9,127 nt of DNA, taken from positions 1-9,127 of the forward strand of contig JAUYMQ010000160.1 in NCBI GenBank assembly GCA_030698575.1. The letters run 5' to 3'. The notes under the pieces were generated by a model. It saw only the letters and a program-made list of their open reading frames with translations. It ran no database searches and was not told the origin of the DNA. The stretch is from Deltaproteobacteria bacterium. GTDB taxonomy: Bacteria; JAUYMQ01. The position numbers and the translations under genes were made by a program. The number at the start of each line of letters is the position of its first letter. Within the stretch, counting starts at the first letter, position 1. Of the stretch, positions 4,930 through 9,127 are shown in pieces.

Positions 4930-6873
4930 ATGTCACCCCCCCCGACTCGAACGCCCGCCAAGCACACGGCCCTCCGGCGGCTGGGCGCCGCTCTCGGCCG
5001 GCAGCGTGGCGAGATTACCGAAGCCTGGACGGAGCGGATCCGGAAGTCGATCCTCGGCCGGCGGCTGGCTGGCGATCCGGCGCAGGGTGTGTCTGGTGAT
5101 CTCGCGACGCGCAGCTTCGACGCCTTTCAACGCGCCCTCTCGGGCTCACCCCGCGCCTTGCGCGCGGCACCCCTCGCTCCCTTCAAGGAACTTCTCGCCG
5201 CCTCAACCGCGGACGCCGCAGGCTGGTGCAGCGCGCTCTTCGACATCTGCCGCGATGCCCTCGACGCAGACCATGAGATCCCTCCCCGGGATCTCATCGC
5301 GTTCCGGAACCGGCTCCTGAACCTCCAGGAACGCGTCCAGACCGCCCTCGTCCTGCACGCATCCGCCGCCATGAGCCGGGAGGTCCAGGCGGGCTGCGAC
5401 CGCGACATGCAGTCGCTGCGCATGGAAGCGCGCGCCGCTCGCGAGAGCTACCGGAACCTCGTCGAACGGCTCGATGAAGCAATCTTCACCCTGGACGTGC
5501 GGGGCCGGTTCCGATCGGCGAGCGGTCGGGGGCTCAGGACGCTGGGGCTTACCGAGAAGGAGCTGCTCGGGAAACCCATCACGGCCGTCATCCCCCGGTC
5601 TTACCGGGAGCAGGTCCGCGATCTGCGGTCTTTGCTTCTGCGAGAGAAGCGCCTGCGCGGCGTGACGATCAAGGTGGAGAACGCGCGGGGACGGGAGATC
5701 ATCCTGGAGGTCAACGCGTCGCTCCTCGAGGAACGGGGCCGGCCGGTCGGCGCGCTCGGAATAGCCCGGGACGTGACCTCGCGCGTGCGACTGCAGGAGC
5801 AGGTGCGTGAGTCGCGGGACTATCTCGAGCTGCTCGTCGAAAGCTCTGTCGACGGCATCATCGCGTGGAGCTCCGAGGGCGGCATCACGTTCTTCAGCCG
5901 GGGCGCTGAAGAGATCTTCGGCTATGCATCGGGCGAAGTCCTTCACAAGCCGCTGAGCGCCTTCTTCAGCCTCCCGGAGGGCGGTCACGAAGATCTCTTC
6001 CGGCAGATCAAGGCTGCCGGGGGCCGGCTGCGCGACAGGGAATGCGTCTGCCGCGGGCGGGACGGTTCGGAGATAAAGGTGAGCTACTCGGCCGGGTTCC
6101 TGCACGACGACGCCGAGGAGATCATCGGCGCCATCGCCGTGTGCAAGGACATCACGGACACCCGCCGGCAGGAGGAGGACATCCGCGCGAAGAACGAGGA
6201 ACTGGAGGCCTACGCCCGGACGGTGACCCACGATCTGCGCGGGCCGCTCGTTTCGATCCACGGCTACGCCTCCCTCATGGAGGAGGTCCTCGGCACGCGC
6301 GTTCCGGAGAGTGTGGCTTATTACCTGAAGCGAATTCACGAGAACGCCGGCACGATGGGTCGGCTGATCTCGGACGTGCTCGAGTACTCCACCGCCGGCC
6401 GGCAGAAGGGCACGCCCTACTGGGTGCGTCTCACCCAGGTCCTCGGCAGCCTCGCCCAGGAGATGAAGCCCCAGTTCGACCAGTCCGGCGTGCGCATGGA
6501 AATCCAGCGGCCCATGCCCCAGGTGCTGGGCGACGAGACGCGGCTACGGCAGGTCTTCTCCAATCTGGTCACGAACGCCCTGAAGCATCTCGGCGGGTCG
6601 CGGGATCCCCTCATCGAGATCAGTGCGGAGGCCTCCGAGCGCGGCCACACGATCTGCGTGGCGGACAACGGCCCGGGCATTCCCCGCAAGGAACAGGCGC
6701 ACATCTTCGATCTCTTTTACAGCCGCGCTGCCCGGAGCGGGGAGAATGGGTCGGGCATCGGGCTGGCCATCGTGAAAAAGACCGTGGAATCTTGCGGCGG
6801 TCGCGTCTGGGTCGAGAGCGAATCAGGACGCGGCTGCCGCTTCTTCGTTTACTTTCCGGAAACCCAGAACTAG
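4930..6873 (+). CDS. Soluble PAS-PAS sensor histidine kinase
   Basis: This 647-residue protein has no signal peptide or membrane segment, so it should sense a cytosolic signal. The N-terminal helical region (about 11-145; LGAALGRQRGEITEAWTERI near its start) resembles the RsbRD-type N-terminal domain of stressosome proteins, a tentative match. A helical linker follows (150-175). PAS 1 (about 174-285) ends GIARDVTSR; PAS 2 (about 297-412) ends AVCKDITDTRR. Next come the dimerisation/phospho-acceptor helix with THDLRGPL (His434) and the ATPase domain: N box NLVTNALKH (545-553), G1 VADNGPGIP (577-585), F box FDLFYS (593-598) and G2 GSGIGLAIV (607-615). No receiver domain is fused and no response regulator is adjacent. 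The ATG at 4930 has GAGG 11 bases upstream. An in-frame GTG at 4840 would add 30 residues but lacks a ribosome binding site. Confidence 0.93.
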   Translation: MSPPPTRTPAKHTALRRLGAALGRQRGEITEAWTERIRKSILGRRLAGDPAQGVSGDLATRSFDAFQRALSGSPRALRAAPLAPFKELLAASTADAAGWCSALFDICRDALDADHEIPPRDLIAFRNRLLNLQERVQTALVLHASAAMSREVQAGCDRDMQSLRMEARAARESYRNLVERLDEAIFTLDVRGRFRSASGRGLRTLGLTEKELLGKPITAVIPRSYREQVRDLRSLLLREKRLRGVTIKVENARGREIILEVNASLLEERGRPVGALGIARDVTSRVRLQEQVRESRDYLELLVESSVDGIIAWSSEGGITFFSRGAEEIFGYASGEVLHKPLSAFFSLPEGGHEDLFRQIKAAGGRLRDRECVCRGRDGSEIKVSYSAGFLHDDAEEIIGAIAVCKDITDTRRQEEDIRAKNEELEAYARTVTHDLRGPLVSIHGYASLMEEVLGTRVPESVAYYLKRIHENAGTMGRLISDVLEYSTAGRQKGTPYWVRLTQVLGSLAQEMKPQFDQSGVRMEIQRPMPQVLGDETRLRQVFSNLVTNALKHLGGSRDPLIEISAEASERGHTICVADNGPGIPRKEQAHIFDLFYSRAARSGENGSGIGLAIVKKTVESCGGRVWVESESGRGCRFFVYFPETQN

Positions 6874-6889
6874 CACCTCGCCGGCGGAC

Positions 6890-7702
6890 ATGCCTTCCAC
6901 TTCCGGCCTCATCACCTTCACCAGCGATTTCGGCAGCGGCTGGTACGCCGGCGCCATGAGGGGCGCCGCGCTCGCGGTCAACCCGCGCGCGACGCTTGTC
7001 GACATCACGCACGCTGTATCTCCACAGAACATCCTGGAAGGAGCCTTCGCGCTCGCCGCGGGGTGCGAGGCTTTTCCCGACGGCGCCGTCCACGTGGCGG
7101 TGATCGACCCGGGTGTGGGCACCGCGCGGTCCGCCCTGGTCATCGAGACGGCGCGGGCCTTCTTCGTCGGACCCGACAACGGCGTCCTCACCCTGGCCGC
7201 GCCCCCGGCCGCCCGCCGCGCCGCGCGCCTGCTCGAGAACCCGCGCTATTTCAGGAATTCGCCGAGCGCGACCTTTCACGGGCGCGATCTGTTCGCGCCC
7301 GTCGCCGCGCACCTCTCGCTGGGCGCCGATCCTGTCGATTTCGGTTCGCCGGCCGGCGCGATCGAGGAACTGGCGCTGCCGCCTGCGCTTCGCGACGGCG
7401 ACGGATGGGTGGGCGAGGTTCTTCTCGCCGACTGCTTTGGCAATCTGATTACCAACCTCCCTGGCGGCCTCCTCGCCGGACCGGCCGGAAGCTGGGAGGC
7501 GTGGCTGGGGGAGCGGCCCCTCGGCCCCCTTCGTCGCACCTACGGTGACACGCAGCCCGGCGAGGCGCTGGCGCTGGTCGGCAGCCACGGCTACGTGGAA
7601 ATCGCCGTCTCCGGCGACAGCGCCGCCCGATGCCTCGGAGAGGGCAGTGTCCGTCCACAGGTCCGGGGGCTCGCAATGCGGCTCCGCATGAGGAACGCTT
7701 GA
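6890..7702 (+). CDS. SAM hydroxide adenosyltransferase (DUF62 family)
   Basis: This 270-residue cytosolic enzyme belongs to the DUF62 family, relatives of fluorinases and chlorinases that use water or hydroxide to split S-adenosylmethionine into adenosine and methionine. Family landmarks in order are ITFTSDFGSGWYAGAMRG (8-25), VNPRATLVDITHAVSPQNI (30-48), VHVAVIDPGVGTARSAL (67-83), FVGPDNGVLT (92-101), FHGRDLFAPVAAHL (129-142) and the C-terminal domain motif DCFGNLITNLPGG (181-193). The hydrolase triad of the family, Asp-Arg-His, is present as Asp73, Arg80 and His130. The halogenase-specific chloride/fluoride loop is not evident. The ATG at 6890 lies 16 bases after the kinase stop, with only a weak GGCGG nearby. 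The physiological role of the family is unsettled; control of SAM level is a common suggestion. Confidence 0.92.
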   Translation: MPSTSGLITFTSDFGSGWYAGAMRGAALAVNPRATLVDITHAVSPQNILEGAFALAAGCEAFPDGAVHVAVIDPGVGTARSALVIETARAFFVGPDNGVLTLAAPPAARRAARLLENPRYFRNSPSATFHGRDLFAPVAAHLSLGADPVDFGSPAGAIEELALPPALRDGDGWVGEVLLADCFGNLITNLPGGLLAGPAGSWEAWLGERPLGPLRRTYGDTQPGEALALVGSHGYVEIAVSGDSAARCLGEGSVRPQVRGLAMRLRMRNA

Positions 7703-9081
7703 AAAATCTCACGAATATCCTGCGCCTCATGCTCCTCGCGTTCCTCCTCCTCCCGGGAAGGGTGGCGGGCGGTGAAATCGACTATCAGGCCGCGGAGCAG
7801 GCCTACTTCTTCGCTCGCGAGCACATGGAGGCGGGGGAGGTTGCAGAGGCCATGACGGCCTACCGCGAGGCGCTTCGCCTCCGGCCCGGGTGGGATCTGG
7901 CGCACTACCACCTTGGGTATGCTCTCGCGCAGGAGGGGAAACTCGATGCGGCCATCGCCGAGTACCGCATGGCCGTGGCGGCCGATCCGGACTACGCGGT
8001 GGCCTGGAACTCCCTCGGCGTCGCCCTTTCCAGACAGGGCAAGGCGGCGGACGCGCGGAAAGCCTTCCGGAAGGCGGCGGAGGCGGCGCCCGCCTACGCA
8101 GAAACGTGGTTCAACCTGGGGGTGCTGGCCCTGGGGCTCGGCGACGAAGGGGAGGCGCGGCTGGCCTTTGAGCGCGTGGTCGCCCTCCGCCCGGGTGACG
8201 CGCCCGCCTGGTTCAACCTTGGCTACGCGCGCAGCCTCTCGGGGCTCGACGAGCAAGCGCTCGAGGCCCTCGATGCGGCTCTGCGGATCGAAACCGAGTA
8301 CGCACAGGCCCACGCGCTGCGCGGGCGCGTGCTGGCGCGCGGCCACCGGAACGACGACGCGGAGAAGGCACTCCGCCGCGCGCTCGCCATCGATCCGGAC
8401 TACGCGGACGCCTGGGTGGCGCTCGGGCGGTTGCTGGAGCAGGCGGGCAAGACGGACAAGGCTCGCGACGCCTACGCGCGCGGCGCCGGGACGCCCGGCG
8501 GGGATGCTGCCCGGGCCGCCTTCCAGCAGGGGCTCCTGGAGTACCGGGAGGGCAAGCTCGAATCGGCCGAGGCCGCCTTCGCCACCGCGGCGCGGGCCGA
8601 CCCGGCGGAGAAGCGCGTGCACAACAACCTGGGGATGACGCGCCTCGACCAGGGCGATCTGGAGGGGGCGCGGGAGGCCTTTGCGGCTGCCGTCGCGGCC
8701 GATCCGGGTTACGCGCTTGCCCAGGCGAACCTCGGAAGCGTGTGCTTGCGCATTCGCGATCTCGCCTGCGCCGGCGCGGCGCTAGGCGAAGCGCTGCGCA
8801 TCGATCCGTCAAACGTCCCGGCCCGCGTCGATCTTGCTTCGGTCCACTGGCTCAAGGGAGAAAATGAGCAGGCGCTTGCGGAGCTGCGCGCAGCCGTGGC
8901 CCGGGATCCGGCGGACGCCCGCGCCCGGCTTTTGCTGTCGCGGCTGCTCATGGAGACCAATCACCCGCGAGAGGCGCTCGCCTCCTACCGCATCTTCCTC
9001 GATCGATTTCCCGAGGCCCCCGGCGCGCGCACGGCGAAGCGCCGCGTGGAGGAGCTCGAAAAGGTCCTCGCGCGGCAGTGA
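7699..9081 (+). CDS. Exported twelve-repeat TPR protein
   Basis: This 460-residue protein consists of a signal peptide and tandem tetratricopeptide repeats, a scaffold for protein-protein contacts. Residues 1-24 form a signal peptide: KN near the start, a hydrophobic stretch of about residues 7-18 (ILRLMLLAFLLL), and a likely cut after VAG. Twelve repeats of about 34 residues fill 29-439 with the usual signature (for example AWNSLGVALSRQGKAADA and TWFNLGVLALGLGDEGEA). The tail (440-460) is a charged helix ending EELEKVLARQ. The TTG start at 7699 overlaps the upstream TGA as TTGA, has GAGGA five to six bases before it, and places the signal peptide exactly at the N-terminus. An ATG at 7630 in the same frame would bury it behind 23 Arg/Pro-rich residues. 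No lipoprotein cysteine or catalytic domain is present. The partner is unknown. Confidence 0.9.
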   Translation: MKNLTNILRLMLLAFLLLPGRVAGGEIDYQAAEQAYFFAREHMEAGEVAEAMTAYREALRLRPGWDLAHYHLGYALAQEGKLDAAIAEYRMAVAADPDYAVAWNSLGVALSRQGKAADARKAFRKAAEAAPAYAETWFNLGVLALGLGDEGEARLAFERVVALRPGDAPAWFNLGYARSLSGLDEQALEALDAALRIETEYAQAHALRGRVLARGHRNDDAEKALRRALAIDPDYADAWVALGRLLEQAGKTDKARDAYARGAGTPGGDAARAAFQQGLLEYREGKLESAEAAFATAARADPAEKRVHNNLGMTRLDQGDLEGAREAFAAAVAADPGYALAQANLGSVCLRIRDLACAGAALGEALRIDPSNVPARVDLASVHWLKGENEQALAELRAAVARDPADARARLLLSRLLMETNHPREALASYRIFLDRFPEAPGARTAKRRVEELEKVLARQ

Positions 9082-9127
9082 TCTTTCGCCGGCCCCGCGG
9101 CCTGGCCAACGCAAAGACCCGGGCGGC

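Noticed and set aside
7591-8622. Long minus-strand open frame opposite the TPR gene
   Set aside because: It is a shadow of repetitive GC-rich TPR coding sequence; the repeats are clear on the plus strand.
7759-9040. Internal DNA repetition in the TPR gene
   Set aside because: The periodicity of about 102 bp reflects the 34-residue protein repeat; the copies are diverged and there is no sign of a CRISPR array or recent tandem duplication.
9078-9127. A further gene starting at GTG 9078, overlapping the TPR stop as GTGA and open to the window edge
   Set aside because: The overlap fits the style of the other junctions, but there is no Shine-Dalgarno site at the right distance and only 16 codons are visible, with no recognisable sequence.
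1-9127. A hidden defence system, prophage or retron
   Set aside because: Every substantial coding frame falls in a housekeeping, metabolic, membrane or signalling family, and no nuclease, reverse transcriptase, toxin or phage structural gene was found.

Overview
This is a GC-rich, gene-dense bacterial window that looks like ordinary chromosome, probably from an environmental deltaproteobacterium (Desulfobacterota) or a neighbouring phylum. That placement is an inference. It rests on base composition, a small six-cysteine protein of a type I associate with such genomes, a dispersed palindrome with the core TCATTGCGAGGAG, and non-ATG starts behind strong Shine-Dalgarno sites. No integrase, transposase, CRISPR array or recognisable defence locus is present.

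Left part (1-1360). The first 66 bases hold the start of a leftward gene, possibly a ZapA-like cell-division protein. It is divergent from a small Cys-rich protein (96-476). A branched palindromic repeat (489-588) follows and overlaps the terminator hairpin of the leftward gene efp (elongation factor P, GTG start at 1172). The efp leader is about 130 nt. It has a recognisable promoter, a GC hairpin near the predicted 5' end, and two mutually exclusive hairpins, one of which reaches into the Shine-Dalgarno site.

Middle (1361-4620). A rightward three-gene operon encodes a TVP38/TMEM64-type membrane protein, a thiamine-diphosphate enzyme of the acetolactate synthase family (GTG start overlapping the upstream stop), and a TIGR04283-type family 2 glycosyltransferase. 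A strong hairpin terminator follows, shared back to back with a leftward tRNA-Pro(CGG) gene that has its own promoter.

Right part (4621-9127). The gap of about 300 bp between the tRNA and the next gene holds a perfect DnaA box, two one-mismatch boxes and a weak fourth site, all in one orientation in a locally AT-rich patch. This is the most unexpected non-coding signal in the window. A rightward operon then encodes a soluble PAS-PAS histidine kinase with no adjacent response regulator, a SAM hydroxide adenosyltransferase (DUF62), and a secreted or periplasmic protein made almost entirely of twelve TPRs (TTG start overlapping the upstream stop).

Most coding content belongs to known families. 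The points worth a second look are the DnaA-box cluster, the efp leader and its unusual EF-P loop, the gene company of the glycosyltransferase, and the small Cys-rich protein.
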